The notes: generated by a model from the letters alone, not told the origin. Counted from the first letter of the stretch, positions 32,760 through 43,086 are shown. The stretch is 49,828 bases of DNA from Candidatus Gastranaerophilales bacterium (GCA_944326615.1 CALVEO010000009.1:1-49828), one strand, 5' to 3'. Program-made: numbers and translations.

Positions 32760-34085
32760 TTGACTCAAAAATATTATATAAAGGGCGGTACCCCGTTAAG
32801 AGGTGAGGTTTCAATAGGCGGAGCAAAAAATTCAGTATTAAAACTGATGGCTGCAGCACTATTAACAAAAGGTGAAACTAAAATTTATAATGTTCCGGAT
32901 CTCACAGATGTTGAAATTATGCTAAAAGTAATAAGAGATCTAGGGGCAAAAACAACTTATGACAAAACAGAAAAATCAGTAACAATTGATGCAACTGATT
33001 TGACAAGTATTACTGCAAAGTATGAATTAGTAAGCAAAATGAGAGCTTCATTCATTGTTCTGGGGGCTTTAGTATCACGCTGCAGAGAAGCTATTGTAGC
33101 ACTTCCCGGCGGATGTGCAATAGGTGAAAGACGTGTAGATTTCCATATCAGAGGCTTAGAGGCTCTGGGGGCTAAAATAAAAATTGAAAACGGTTATGTT
33201 CATGCAAAAGCCCCAAAACTTACAGGCACTGATATTTATCTTGATATTCCGTCAGTCGGGGCAACAGAAAATATTATGCTTGCATCAATTCTTGCAGAAG
33301 GCTCAACAAGAATTCAAAATGCTGCTCAGGAACCTGAAATTGTAGATCTTGCAAACTTTTTAAATTCAATGGGTGCTGATGTTAACGGTGCAGGAACCTC
33401 TGAAATTGTAATAAACGGAGTTAAACAGGATGACCTTCATCCTATTGAATACACAACAATTCCGGATAGAATTGAAGCAGGAACATTTATGTCCGCAATT
33501 ATTGCAACAAAAGGTAAAGCGATTATAAAAAATGTATTCCCTGCTCATTTGACATTTTTTACGGATAAACTTCTTAAAATGGGTGCAAACATAAAACTTA
33601 TAGAACCAAATTCATTGGAAGTTTCATGCAAAAACAGATTGAATTCAATAAATTTTGTAACCCAGCCTTATCCCGGTTTCCCGACAGACTTGCAGTCAAT
33701 GGCAATGACACTATTGACAACGGCAAACGGGGTTGGAATTATCACAGAAAGCCTTTATGAAAACAGATTTATGCAGGTGCCTGAATTGAGACGAATGGGA
33801 GCAGACATTCATCAGGACAGAAATCATGCAATCATAAAAGGGGTTAAAAAATTGACAGGCGCAACCCTTGCAGCAAGTGACCTTCGTGCCGGTGCTTCCC
33901 TTGTTGTCGCAGCACTTATGGCAGAAGGAAATTCTACTATTGAAAACCTACATCATATAGATAGAGGATACGAAAATTTTGAAAATAAGCTAAGATTATT
34001 AGGTGGTAAAATAGAAAGAAGAGATGATGAAATAATTTCTTCTCCTGTTGAGCCGAAAGTTAATATAACGGAGGGCTTGTTGTAA
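32760..34085 (+). CDS. murA: UDP-N-acetylglucosamine 1-carboxyvinyltransferase
   Basis: First committed step of peptidoglycan synthesis. Lys23-Asn24 in GGAKNSVLKLM and the catalytic Cys119 in LPGGCAIGERRVD are intact, and RAGASLVVAAL occurs near the end. Cys rather than Asp at the active site is the form inhibited by fosfomycin. The start codon is TTG after AAAAGG; no nearby ATG gives the family N-terminus. The stop overlaps the ATG of the next gene. Confidence 0.96.
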   Translation: MTQKYYIKGGTPLRGEVSIGGAKNSVLKLMAAALLTKGETKIYNVPDLTDVEIMLKVIRDLGAKTTYDKTEKSVTIDATDLTSITAKYELVSKMRASFIVLGALVSRCREAIVALPGGCAIGERRVDFHIRGLEALGAKIKIENGYVHAKAPKLTGTDIYLDIPSVGATENIMLASILAEGSTRIQNAAQEPEIVDLANFLNSMGADVNGAGTSEIVINGVKQDDLHPIEYTTIPDRIEAGTFMSAIIATKGKAIIKNVFPAHLTFFTDKLLKMGANIKLIEPNSLEVSCKNRLNSINFVTQPYPGFPTDLQSMAMTLLTTANGVGIITESLYENRFMQVPELRRMGADIHQDRNHAIIKGVKKLTGATLAASDLRAGASLVVAALMAEGNSTIENLHHIDRGYENFENKLRLLGGKIERRDDEIISSPVEPKVNITEGLL

Positions 34086-34429
34086 TGGCACCTGCTTACA
34101 AACGCTGGTATGATCATGATCCATTGTTACTTGAAGTTATTGAGCTTTTAAAAAATTATCAGACAGAATTAAGAGCTCAGGCTGAAATTTTTCTGCAAAA
34201 AATTGAAGAAAAAGTTTCAAAAGAAACAATCGATAAATTTTATGCAATGGTCAAACCGGTAAATGCAAACAATCGCTGGTATGATAAAGATCCTGTTATT
34301 TCAAAAACAGTCGAAATCTTAAGATTTGTACCGCCGGAAGCCCAGAAAATTTGCGCCCAGAACTTTATTAGAACACTTAAAGAAATGGGCATTGAATACG
34401 AAAGCCCAAATAAAACAGATGTTAAATAA
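34085..34429 (+). CDS. Duplicated RWYD-motif protein (114 aa)
   Basis: No named family is known to me. The protein consists of two related halves: RWYDHDPLLLEVIELLKNY (from residue 7) and RWYDKDPVISKTVEILRFV (from residue 63), each followed by a helix ending AEIFLQKI or AQNFIRTL. The start overlaps the murA stop (TAATG), indicating translational coupling, and a terminator closes the operon. The association with murA suggests an envelope-related or housekeeping role, but nothing in the sequence shows a catalytic site. Confidence 0.7.
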   Translation: MAPAYKRWYDHDPLLLEVIELLKNYQTELRAQAEIFLQKIEEKVSKETIDKFYAMVKPVNANNRWYDKDPVISKTVEILRFVPPEAQKICAQNFIRTLKEMGIEYESPNKTDVK

Positions 34430-34454
34430 AAAGCTCCGAAAATGGAGCTTTTTT
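34428..34454 (+). terminator. Terminator after the murA operon
   Basis: AAAAGCTCC GAAAAT GGAGCTTTTTT hairpin, immediately before mfd. Confidence 0.8.
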
Positions 34455-34474
34455 ATTTATGTTAAAATTATATT

Positions 34475-37400
34475 ATGTTTAAAATTAATGTGCCTGAAAA
34501 TAATGAAAATTATGCCTTGTTTGAGAGATTTCTTGCAAGGTCATTTTCGTTTGCAGTTACAGGTCTTACTACGCTTTTAAGGCTTTTGCTTATTACAAAG
34601 ATAAAAAAAATTACCGATAAAAAAATTCTTGTAATAACTTCAACCGAACAAAATGCATTAAAGTATCAAAATGACCTTTTAAAAGCATTTGGTGAAAAAT
34701 CAGAGCTTATGCCGTTTCAAAATGTTTCAATGTATGAGACCGTATCACCAAACAGGTACGATTACGCAGAGCAGATACGCATTTTATCCGAACAGCCGGA
34801 TATTGTTATAGCTCCTGTTAAAGCTATGCTTGAAAAATTCCCTGATAAAACTTTTTTTGAGAAAAATTCAATTACAATAAAAATCGGGGATGAAATTGAT
34901 ACAAAAAATCTTGCGCAAACATTCATTGATTTAGGCTACAAACGCGCCACTATGGTTTCTGATATCGGAGAATTCAGTATACGCGGAGATATTATAGATT
35001 ATTATTCTCTTGACAGACATCCTGTAAGAATTGAGCTGTGGGGAGATGAAATTGTTGATATCAGATACTTTAACAATGAAACACAAAAATCTGTTGGAAA
35101 ACTTCAGTCTGCAAAAATTATGCCGGTGTATAAATTTACGATTAAAAATGGAATTCCTGCTGAAATCAAGCCTGAAGATGATGAGGGATATTTCGAAGGC
35201 ATAGAGGTTTATCAAAATTATTTTAATGATAATCTTGTGAATATTCTTGATTATTTTAAAGATTATATTCTTGTTTTTGACGAAACTTCGGAAATTTATA
35301 CAAAGTATGAAAATTTAGACAAAAATTTTGAAGAACAGCTTCAGGAAAATTTAAAACTAGGTTTAAACACTGATTTAAAAGGCCGTAACCATATTCCTTT
35401 TGAAGAATTTATACAAAAGTGTGCAGGTTTTGTAAAAATAGGGCTGAATAATTTTCTCGACAGCGAGATGGATGAGATAATTGAATTTAACACTCAAACA
35501 GTTCAGAATTTTGGTGCAAAACTTGATGATATTGCAAATTTTATAATCTCAAAAAATAATTACAAAATCATAATTGCAACAGATTACCCTGAGCGTGTAA
35601 AAGAAATTCTTGCAGATTACAACATTTTCGACATTGAATACAACGAAAGCATATCATCCCATGGCTGTGTACTTGATGATTTTCATACAGTAATAATTAC
35701 AGACAGAGAACTTTTTAACAAACGCACAAAAGAAATTACAGCTTCCAAACGCTCCTATTACAAAGAAAAACCTGAATATATCGAAAATATTAACGATATA
35801 AAAGAAGGAGAATACGTTGTCCACAGCATCCATGGTGTCGGAATATATAAAGGCCTCTCACAACAGGAAATAGACGGGCAGCTTAAAGATTATCTTACAA
35901 TTGAATACGCAAATAAAGATAAACTCCACATCCCGGCAGAACAAATTAATCTTCTGGTACGTTATAGAGGCTCCGGTGCTCTAAAACCGAAACTTTCAAG
36001 AATGGGCGGAAAAGATTGGGAAAATACGAAAACCCGCGTCAAAAAAGAAGTAGAACAGGTCGCTTATGATTTGTTACGGCTTTATGCTAAACGAAAAATG
36101 CAAAAAGGTATTCAATTCCTCCCCGACACCGCATGGCAGGTTGAAATGGAAGAAGCCTTTGAATACACTGAAACTCCGGATCAAATGAAAGCCATCAATG
36201 ATGTAAAAACAGATATGGAAAGCGATTGCCCGATGGACAGATTAGTATGCGGGGATGTAGGGTTCGGGAAAACTGAAGTTGCAATGCGCGGAATTTTCAA
36301 GGCCATAACCTCAGGCAAGCAGGCTGCAGTTGTTGTTCCGACAACAATTCTCGCATTTCAACATTTCCAGACAATCAGTGAAAGATTTAAACCCTTCGGA
36401 GTTAATGTAGAACTTCTATCCCGCTTCCGCTCGCAAAAAGAACAAAAAGAAACAATAAAACATCTTGCAACAGGGCAATGTGATGTAGTTGTCGGCACAC
36501 ACAGATTATTACAAGACGGCATAATTTTCAAAGACCTTGGACTTCTTGTAATTGATGAAGAGCACCGGTTCGGAGTCCGCCATAAAGAAAAATTAAAACA
36601 ATTCCGCGAAAATATTGATATTATAACAATGTCCGCAACACCAATTCCCAGAACACTTTATATGTCGCTTTCAGGTATTAAAGATATGTCAATAATTAAC
36701 ACTCCGCCTAAAAACAGACTACCCATAAAAACTTATGTCGGCGAGTGGAACGAAAATCTTGTTAAAAATGCCATAATTCATGAACTTGACAGGGAAGGAC
36801 AGGTATTTTACCTTTACAACCGCGTGGAAACAATTGACGAATTCAGAATGCAGCTTCAAAAACTTGTTCCAAACGCCCGTATCGCAATCGGACATGGGCA
36901 GATGGATGAAAAAACTCTGGAAAAAGTTATTATTGATTTTGCTAACCGGGAATATGATATTCTGCTTGCAACTACAATTATTGAAAACGGGATTGATATT
37001 CCAAATGCCAATACAATGATTATTCATAATGCCGATAAATTCGGACTTGCACAGCTTTACCAGCTCAGAGGACGTGTAGGACGCTCTCAAAGACAGGCAT
37101 ACTGCTATTGTCTGTACACAAAATCGAAACAAATCACCTCAGATGCAGTTCAACGATTAAAAGCAATAAAAGAATTCACAAACCTCGGAAGCGGTTACCA
37201 GATAGCCATGCGTGATGTTGAAATCCGCGGAGTCGGAAATATTTTAGGCACCAAGCAGCATGGACACATGGTAAATGTCGGTTTTGACACATACTGCCAG
37301 CTTCTTGAAGAAACAGTGCAGGAACTTCAAGGACAGTCTGTTGATAAAACAGATCCTACCATTGTTGATATAAATGTAACAGCTTTTATACCTGATGAAT

Positions 37401-37840
37401 GGGTCGGCTCAAAAGAACAAAAAATGATTGAATATAAACGTCTGGCGGATGTAAAATCAGATGCTGAACTCGATTATATAACAGAAGAGTGGAAAGACCG
37501 TTTTGCAAAGCCGCCTGAAAGCGTTGAAAACTTAATAAAACTTATCAAAATAAGGCTTTCAGCAACCGATGTAAAAATTTCACTTATACGGGAAACTCAG
37601 GACAATATAAGGATTTACACACCATATACACAGCCGGAGTGGAAAATTATTCAAAAAAGCCTTCCATCCGAAATTTTGAAGCGTATAAAATTTACAATTG
37701 CTCCAAAGTCTTGCACAGAGGGTAATTCCATACTTCTTTTCAATAATTCTTATATGAATTTTAATGAAATATTTAACATTTTAACAGATTTGTTTTATTA
37801 TATACATAAGATAAGTAATGAATTTGTTTACAACAAGTAA
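34475..37840 (+). CDS. mfd: Transcription-repair coupling factor Mfd
   Basis: SF2 translocase that removes stalled RNA polymerase and recruits UvrA. An N-terminal UvrB-like region (1-330), an RNA-polymerase-interaction/KOW domain (EGEYVVHSIHGVGIYKGL), RecG-like helicase motifs (GDVGFGKTEVAMRG, VIDEEHRFGV, SATPIPRTL, QLRGRVGRS) and the C-terminal TRCF domain are all present. 1121 residues is close to E. coli. The ATG has no ribosome site and lies 20 bases after the upstream terminator, with a TAAAAT box six bases before it, so a leaderless start is possible. Confidence 0.96.
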   Translation: MFKINVPENNENYALFERFLARSFSFAVTGLTTLLRLLLITKIKKITDKKILVITSTEQNALKYQNDLLKAFGEKSELMPFQNVSMYETVSPNRYDYAEQIRILSEQPDIVIAPVKAMLEKFPDKTFFEKNSITIKIGDEIDTKNLAQTFIDLGYKRATMVSDIGEFSIRGDIIDYYSLDRHPVRIELWGDEIVDIRYFNNETQKSVGKLQSAKIMPVYKFTIKNGIPAEIKPEDDEGYFEGIEVYQNYFNDNLVNILDYFKDYILVFDETSEIYTKYENLDKNFEEQLQENLKLGLNTDLKGRNHIPFEEFIQKCAGFVKIGLNNFLDSEMDEIIEFNTQTVQNFGAKLDDIANFIISKNNYKIIIATDYPERVKEILADYNIFDIEYNESISSHGCVLDDFHTVIITDRELFNKRTKEITASKRSYYKEKPEYIENINDIKEGEYVVHSIHGVGIYKGLSQQEIDGQLKDYLTIEYANKDKLHIPAEQINLLVRYRGSGALKPKLSRMGGKDWENTKTRVKKEVEQVAYDLLRLYAKRKMQKGIQFLPDTAWQVEMEEAFEYTETPDQMKAINDVKTDMESDCPMDRLVCGDVGFGKTEVAMRGIFKAITSGKQAAVVVPTTILAFQHFQTISERFKPFGVNVELLSRFRSQKEQKETIKHLATGQCDVVVGTHRLLQDGIIFKDLGLLVIDEEHRFGVRHKEKLKQFRENIDIITMSATPIPRTLYMSLSGIKDMSIINTPPKNRLPIKTYVGEWNENLVKNAIIHELDREGQVFYLYNRVETIDEFRMQLQKLVPNARIAIGHGQMDEKTLEKVIIDFANREYDILLATTIIENGIDIPNANTMIIHNADKFGLAQLYQLRGRVGRSQRQAYCYCLYTKSKQITSDAVQRLKAIKEFTNLGSGYQIAMRDVEIRGVGNILGTKQHGHMVNVGFDTYCQLLEETVQELQGQSVDKTDPTIVDINVTAFIPDEWVGSKEQKMIEYKRLADVKSDAELDYITEEWKDRFAKPPESVENLIKLIKIRLSATDVKISLIRETQDNIRIYTPYTQPEWKIIQKSLPSEILKRIKFTIAPKSCTEGNSILLFNNSYMNFNEIFNILTDLFYYIHKISNEFVYNK

Positions 37841-37860
37841 GATAGTAAAAAGGAGACATT

Positions 37861-39012
37861 ATGAGAGGGAAAAAAATACTGGCAACACTTGCTCTTTCTG
37901 CAGTGCTATTTACCGGCTGCAGTTTGAAATCAGGCGAAGCTATTATCAAAGTTAATGACCAGGTAATTACACAAGGTCAGTTTGACAAAGAATTTGACAA
38001 GCAAGCAGGAAACGGTATTGCAAAAGCTTTAGGAATTGATGTTAAAGATGATAAAAACAGCTTTTTATACCTGTTGATAAAAGATCGTGTAATCAACGAA
38101 TTAGTCGTAAAATCACTTCTTGATCAGGAAATACAAAAACGCGGTATTAAAGTTACAAACAAAGATGTTGACGATGCATTAAAAGAAATAGTTGACAAAC
38201 TGGGTTCTAAAGAACAGCTTAATGCACTGTTAAAACAACATGGCCTGACAAATGCCGAATTTAAAAGCGATTTAAAAGAAGAAGTAAAGATGAAAAAACT
38301 TGCCAGAGAATTAGGTTCTTCAAAAGTTTCAGATGCTGAAGCAAAAAAATTCTATGACACAAATACGGATAAATTTCAACATCCAGACAGAGTAAGAGCA
38401 TCCCATATTCTTATCTCAGTAAATCCGCAGGAAATAACCGAAGTAATTAAATCAGATCCAAATAATAAAAACCTTGATGAAGCTGCTATAAAAGCTAAAG
38501 TAGAAGAAGAAATTAAAGCTAAAGAAGCTAAGGCAAACCAGCTACTTGCTGAAGCTAAAAAAGATATGACACAGTTTGCAAAACTTGCTAAAGAAAATTC
38601 TGAAGACACTGCAACTGCTTCAAAAGGCGGAGATTTAGGCTTCTTTGCGGCAAAAGAAATGGTGCCGGAATTTTCAAAAGCTGCATTTTCAATGAAACCT
38701 AATACAATTTCTGATAAACCGGTTAAAACACAGTTCGGCTACCACATTATAATGGTTACTGATAGAGCTGCCGCAAGCACTGAACCATTTGAAAAAGTAA
38801 AAAATAACATTAAAGCTTATCTGGAAAATCAAAAACAGCTTAAACTAATCGATGATTTAACAGAATCTTTAAAGAAAAAAGCAAAAATTGAATATGTAAA
38901 TCCTGATTATGATCCTGCTAATGTTCAAAAAGGTGTTCAGGAATCAATTAAAAACAGCGGTGAAACAGCGAAAAAAGCTAAAGAAGCTGCTAAAGCAAAA
39001 AACAAAAAATAA
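37861..39012 (+). CDS. PrsA/SurA-like peptidyl-prolyl isomerase lipoprotein
   Basis: A foldase attached to the membrane outside the cytoplasm. The signal peptide ends in the lipobox LFTGC (Cys20). A SurA-type N-terminal helical domain follows (about 30-170). The parvulin domain begins RASHILISV and continues FAKLAKENSEDTATASKGGDLGFF, ending FGYHIIMV. Between its first strand and first helix lies an unusual Lys/Ala/Glu-rich insertion of about 35 residues, and the C-terminus is again Lys/Ala-rich. AAAGGAGA precedes the ATG. A strong terminator follows. Confidence 0.88.
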   Translation: MRGKKILATLALSAVLFTGCSLKSGEAIIKVNDQVITQGQFDKEFDKQAGNGIAKALGIDVKDDKNSFLYLLIKDRVINELVVKSLLDQEIQKRGIKVTNKDVDDALKEIVDKLGSKEQLNALLKQHGLTNAEFKSDLKEEVKMKKLARELGSSKVSDAEAKKFYDTNTDKFQHPDRVRASHILISVNPQEITEVIKSDPNNKNLDEAAIKAKVEEEIKAKEAKANQLLAEAKKDMTQFAKLAKENSEDTATASKGGDLGFFAAKEMVPEFSKAAFSMKPNTISDKPVKTQFGYHIIMVTDRAAASTEPFEKVKNNIKAYLENQKQLKLIDDLTESLKKKAKIEYVNPDYDPANVQKGVQESIKNSGETAKKAKEAAKAKNKK

Positions 39013-39022
39013 ATTAAAATAA

Positions 39023-39056
39023 AAAATAGTACCTCTCGTATGAGAGGTACTATTTT
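39023..39056 (+). terminator. Strong terminator after the parvulin gene
   Basis: A long perfect stem (AGTACCTCTC/GAGAGGTACT, extended by an A-T tract) around GTAT, ending in ATTTT. Confidence 0.85.
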
Positions 39057-39086
39057 ACACTAAAAAACAATAAATGAAATAAATCT

Positions 39087-40676
39087 ATGATTTTAAATCT
39101 AAACAAAAAAAAGTTAATAACAATCTGCACTATCGCAATTTTTCTTTTAGCGTTTTTTATCAGGGTATTTTATATTTCACAAAAAGCCGGTATTCATATA
39201 GATGAAGGGTATACGCATGTAATATCTACTTTTAATGAATATCAGATTAAAAAACCTTTTGAAAAAGGAAGAGTTTATACAGGCAAAGAACTTAAAAATT
39301 TAATTTTCGAAAACAACACAAATCTTAAAGAAGCATTACATGATGTAATAAAACTGCGCAAAAATAACAACAATGATACTTCGCATTCAACATTGTACCA
39401 CTCGGTTTATCTTCTATGGATGCAGGGCGAAAGTCCAATATCCATGCAAAATTTTATTTACAAAGGATGCGGGTTAAATCTTTTATTTTTTATATTCTCA
39501 TTTTTTATGATGTATAAAATTCTGCAAAAATTATTCCCGGATAATTACATCATAATTTTGGGTCTTGCTTTTGCATATTTGAATACAGGAAGTATTTCAA
39601 ACACACTGCTGATGCGGCCGTACCAGCTGCAGGAGCTGGCTTTTGTTGTGTTAACATATGTATTTATTGATACTTTCAAAAAATTAAAATCAAACGAAAA
39701 TATAATTAGTGTAAAAAACAGTTTAATTATAGCATTCAGTATAGCTTTTACAGCACTTACAGGATTTTTTGCATTAGTATACATATTACTTCTGGGTTCA
39801 ATCTTGCTATTTTTATGTTTGAAAAATAAACATTACAAGAACTTTTTATTTTTATCCGGCTGTGCTGCTCTGGGATTTATTCTTGTATTTGCATTTTACC
39901 CAGGGTATTTAAACGGTCTTACAAGTGTCAGAGGAAATGACGTCAAGGCTAATATAACAAATATTTTTTCACAATACGCAATATACAATTTCATTCACAG
40001 CACGATATTTTATATTAACATCATAAACAGTTATTTAATATATACACCTTTAATATTTTTGTTAATACTTGCAGTTTACAGGAAGCAAGATAAATACAAC
40101 AGTTTAGCTGTATTGTTAATATTTGTAAGTATAATATACTCTGCCATTGTTATGTATATTGCTCCTTACAAAGTTTTGCGTTATATAGTTCCCGTATTCC
40201 CTGTAATAAGCCTTATTTTTACAACTGCCATAGCCGGGGCCAGGGACTATGCAAAAAATATATTATTTATTATGAGTATTTTATTACTTATAATTTATTC
40301 GCTATTTCCATATTCTGCTGTCGAATATACAATTGCCTGCCCATATCATTACTTTAGATCAAAGATTGAGAACGTTAATGATACTGAATACGAAGAATTT
40401 AAATTTATTCAAAAACCTGAGCTGCCTGTGATTATAGTAAATAATCCAGAATATTCCTGCTGCTTAAATTTGATATTTAATATGCCTGACAATCAAAAAT
40501 ATGAATTTATAGATTCTACTGATAAAATTCCGGATAAATATGATCATTATTTTCTGCTGTTTGAAAGAAAATATTCAAATTCCAAAATAGAAAATATTAA
40601 TCTGCCAAAAAACTATGTAATTGCTGACAGATTTAATCCTGCAAGATTTGAAGGATATGAATTAATCAGAAAATAA
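39087..40676 (+). CDS. GT-C type membrane glycosyltransferase (ArnT/PMT-like)
   Basis: Polytopic membrane protein of 529 residues with about ten hydrophobic segments. After the first TM helix comes the acidic loop motif GIHIDEGYTH, and later SHSTLYHSVYLLWMQG; these are the loop positions where GT-C enzymes bind metal and the polyprenyl-phosphate sugar. A soluble tail (about 430-529) follows the last TM. It probably transfers sugars from a lipid carrier to an envelope glycan or lipid. No ribosome site is evident. The gene is bounded by the upstream terminator and by pfp. Confidence 0.75.
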   Translation: MILNLNKKKLITICTIAIFLLAFFIRVFYISQKAGIHIDEGYTHVISTFNEYQIKKPFEKGRVYTGKELKNLIFENNTNLKEALHDVIKLRKNNNNDTSHSTLYHSVYLLWMQGESPISMQNFIYKGCGLNLLFFIFSFFMMYKILQKLFPDNYIIILGLAFAYLNTGSISNTLLMRPYQLQELAFVVLTYVFIDTFKKLKSNENIISVKNSLIIAFSIAFTALTGFFALVYILLLGSILLFLCLKNKHYKNFLFLSGCAALGFILVFAFYPGYLNGLTSVRGNDVKANITNIFSQYAIYNFIHSTIFYINIINSYLIYTPLIFLLILAVYRKQDKYNSLAVLLIFVSIIYSAIVMYIAPYKVLRYIVPVFPVISLIFTTAIAGARDYAKNILFIMSILLLIIYSLFPYSAVEYTIACPYHYFRSKIENVNDTEYEEFKFIQKPELPVIIVNNPEYSCCLNLIFNMPDNQKYEFIDSTDKIPDKYDHYFLLFERKYSNSKIENINLPKNYVIADRFNPARFEGYELIRK

Positions 40677-40746
40677 TTAAATTTATCATTTTTTTGTGTT
40701 AGCATGTCAGTGTAAAATAGTATTACTCAAGAAAAGGAAGAGAAAT

Positions 40747-42429
40747 ATGGAAAAACTTTCACCGTTACAAATCGAAAGATTAAAGTATCAGCCGAAACTT
40801 CCGTCAAGCCTTGCAGACGGTATTAACAATCTGGAAATGGCTGAAGGTTCCGCAACTCAATCAGTCAGAGATCAGGAACAAATTCAAAATTTATTCAAAA
40901 ATACATACGGCAAACCCGTTGTAACTTTTAAAACATCATCTTCTGCAAAATCTTCAGAAGTAAGAAATGTCGGCGTAATCCTTTCAGGCGGACAGGCTCC
41001 CGGAGGACACAACGTAATCGCAGGTTTGTATGACGCTTTAAAACAGGCTAATCCTTTAAACAAACTTTACGGTTTTTTAGGCGGTCCTTCTGGTATCATT
41101 GACGGCAAATACGTTGAATTTGACGACAAATTTATTGATGCCTACAGAAATACAGGCGGATTTGATATCATAGGTTCAGGCAGAACAAAACTTGAAACAG
41201 AAGAACAATTCCAAAAATCTTGGGAAGTCTGCAAAAAACTTAATATTTCAGCTGTAGTAATTATCGGCGGAGATGATTCAAATACTAACGCAGCGCTTCT
41301 TGCTGAATGGTTTGTAAAAAATAATGCAGGCATTCAGGTTATCGGCTGCCCCAAAACAATTGACGGCGATTTGAAAAACGAGCAGATTGAAATTTCCTTC
41401 GGATTTGATACTGCAACAAAAACTTATGCAGAACTTATCGGAAATATTCAAAGAGATGCAAATTCCGCTAAAAAATACTGGCACTTTATAAAAATTATGG
41501 GCAGAAGCGCGTCTCACGTTGCACTGGAAGCTGCTTTGCAGACTCAGCCCAATATTACTTTGATTTCAGAAGAAGTTGAAGAAAAGAAAATGTCTTTAGA
41601 AAGCATTATTAATTATATGTGCGATATTATTGTTAAACGTGCTGATATGGGTAAAAACTTTGGTATTGCAATAGTTCCGGAAGGCTTAATCGAATTTATC
41701 CCTGAAATGAAATCTATGATTTCAAACCTTAACGATATTATGGCATCTCTGGAAAACGATCCTGATTTTGTAAATGCTACAACAATACGTGATAAATTTG
41801 ACATTGTCGAAAACAGACTTGATCCTGCAAATGCAAAAGTTTACAATTCACTCCCTGCACTTATCAAAGGTCAGTTATTAGCAGACCGCGACCCGCATGG
41901 AAATGTTCAGGTGTCAAAAATCGAAACCGAAAAATTGTTAATCGAAATGATTTCAACAAGACTTGATGAATTAAAATCTCAGGGAGATTATATCGGTAAA
42001 TTCAATCCGCAGTCTCACTTCTTCGGATATGAAGGCAGATGTGCATTCCCGTCAAACTTTGATGCAGATTACTGCTATTCTTTAGGATTTAACGCATTTG
42101 CTTTAATCAATTTTGGTTTGACCGGATACTTATCATCGGTCAGAAACTTGACTGCACCTGCCGAGCAATGGATTGCAGGCGGTATTCCTTTGACTATGAT
42201 GATGAATATGGAAAAACGCCATGGAGAAATGAAACCTGTAATTCAAAAAGCACTTGTAAAACTTGACGGTCCTGTTTTCAAACAATTGGAAGAAAACAGA
42301 GAAGACTGGGCTATGAATGACAGATACTTATTCCCCGGAGCAATCCAATACTTTGGTCCGTCATGCGTTTGCGATGTTACAACCTGTACGCTTCAGCTTG
42401 AAAGAGCTAAAGAACTTGCAGGTGTGTAA
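40747..42429 (+). CDS. pfp: Pyrophosphate-dependent 6-phosphofructokinase
   Basis: PFK-family enzyme of the long PPi-using clade. [19 protein letters not shown] starts the fold, [14 protein letters not shown] has the Asp typical of PPi specificity in place of the ATP-type Gly, [10 protein letters not shown] includes the PPi-linked Lys, and [11 protein letters not shown] is the substrate loop. 560 residues fits the long form. The start at ATG 40747 has AAGGAAGAG upstream. Use of PPi saves ATP in anaerobic glycolysis. A terminator follows. Confidence 0.92.
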   Translation: MEKLSPLQIERLKYQPKLPSSLADGINNLEMAEGSATQSVRDQEQIQNLFKNTYGKPVVTFKTSSSAKSSEVRNVGVILSGGQAPGGHNVIAGLYDALKQANPLNKLYGFLGGPSGIIDGKYVEFDDKFIDAYRNTGGFDIIGSGRTKLETEEQFQKSWEVCKKLNISAVVIIGGDDSNTNAALLAEWFVKNNAGIQVIGCPKTIDGDLKNEQIEISFGFDTATKTYAELIGNIQRDANSAKKYWHFIKIMGRSASHVALEAALQTQPNITLISEEVEEKKMSLESIINYMCDIIVKRADMGKNFGIAIVPEGLIEFIPEMKSMISNLNDIMASLENDPDFVNATTIRDKFDIVENRLDPANAKVYNSLPALIKGQLLADRDPHGNVQVSKIETEKLLIEMISTRLDELKSQGDYIGKFNPQSHFFGYEGRCAFPSNFDADYCYSLGFNAFALINFGLTGYLSSVRNLTAPAEQWIAGGIPLTMMMNMEKRHGEMKPVIQKALVKLDGPVFKQLEENREDWAMNDRYLFPGAIQYFGPSCVCDVTTCTLQLERAKELAGV

Positions 42430-42442
42430 GTTTAAAACTATG

Positions 42443-42835
42443 TCCCCTCCCTTGAGGGAAATAAAGGGATGGGTAAAAAAAGCAGTCTTTTGAGGCTGCT
42501 TTTTTATTCTTTCTATATTCTAAATCAACCCTCTCCCTTAATCCCTCTCCCGAGAAAGGGAAAAGTTTCTTTTCCCCTCCCTAATCAGGGAGGGGCGGGT
42601 AACAACCAGATGATGGTTTTAGACGATATTCATCCAAACCTTCCCTAAACAGGGAAGGCTTTAATATTTAGATTTCATTACATTTTACATTGATAAATGT
42701 TTATGCAAAACCAAGGTATCGGGTACAGCGGGCTACTATACAAATGAATTAAAAAATTTATGCAAAACCTAATATGATGGGTGGAGCGGCACGCTTCCCC
42801 CTCCCTGATTAGGGAGGAAGATTTTTAACATTAAC
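42443..42835. repeat. Cluster of GC-rich palindromic repeats
   Basis: Several short palindromes punctuate this gene-free stretch: a CCCTCCCTTGAGGG-type unit near 42445, a CCCTCTCCC-rich unit at 42529-42566 that resembles the ends of the priA element, CCCCTCCC TAATCA GGGAGGGG near 42575, CTTCCCT AAAC AGGGAAG near 42640 and CCCTCCC TGATTA GGGAGG near 42799. TTTATGCAAAACC occurs twice as a direct repeat. Apart from the pfp terminator I see nothing else. Confidence 0.7.
42475..42505 (+). terminator. Terminator after pfp
   Basis: AGCAGTC TTTTGA GGCTGCT stem followed by TTTTT; A-run upstream. Confidence 0.75.
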
Positions 42836-42838
42836 CTG

Positions 42839-43047
42839 CTATTCAAAATTCAAAAGTTCCGGCAGATCTATATCAAGTGCTCTTGCGATTTTCTGCAGTG
42901 TCCACATCTGGTAAATCACCTGACCATTTTCAATTTCTTCAAGCCTTGCGGTGTCATAAAAGTTCTCTTTGCAAGCATTTGCTGTGATAAACCGCGTTTT
43001 TCTCTGTAATATTTTATCTTTTCTCTAATTTTTTTAAATCCGTACAT
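42839..43047 (-). pseudogene. Frameshifted XRE-family regulator
   Basis: ATG 43047, with GGGAGG upstream, starts MYGFKKIREKIKYYREKRGLSQQMLAKR, the first half of an HTH_3 domain. The frame then stops early. A shift near 42958-42967 continues in the other frame as YDTARLEEIENGQVIYQ and LQKIARALDIDLPELLNFE, a normal HTH ending. One base, plausibly an A, seems to be missing. It could be a real inactivation or a sequencing error. It is divergent from the histidine kinase. Confidence 0.75.
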
Positions 43048-43086
43048 AAAAACCTCCCGACAATATAATGATATATTTTAAATAAA

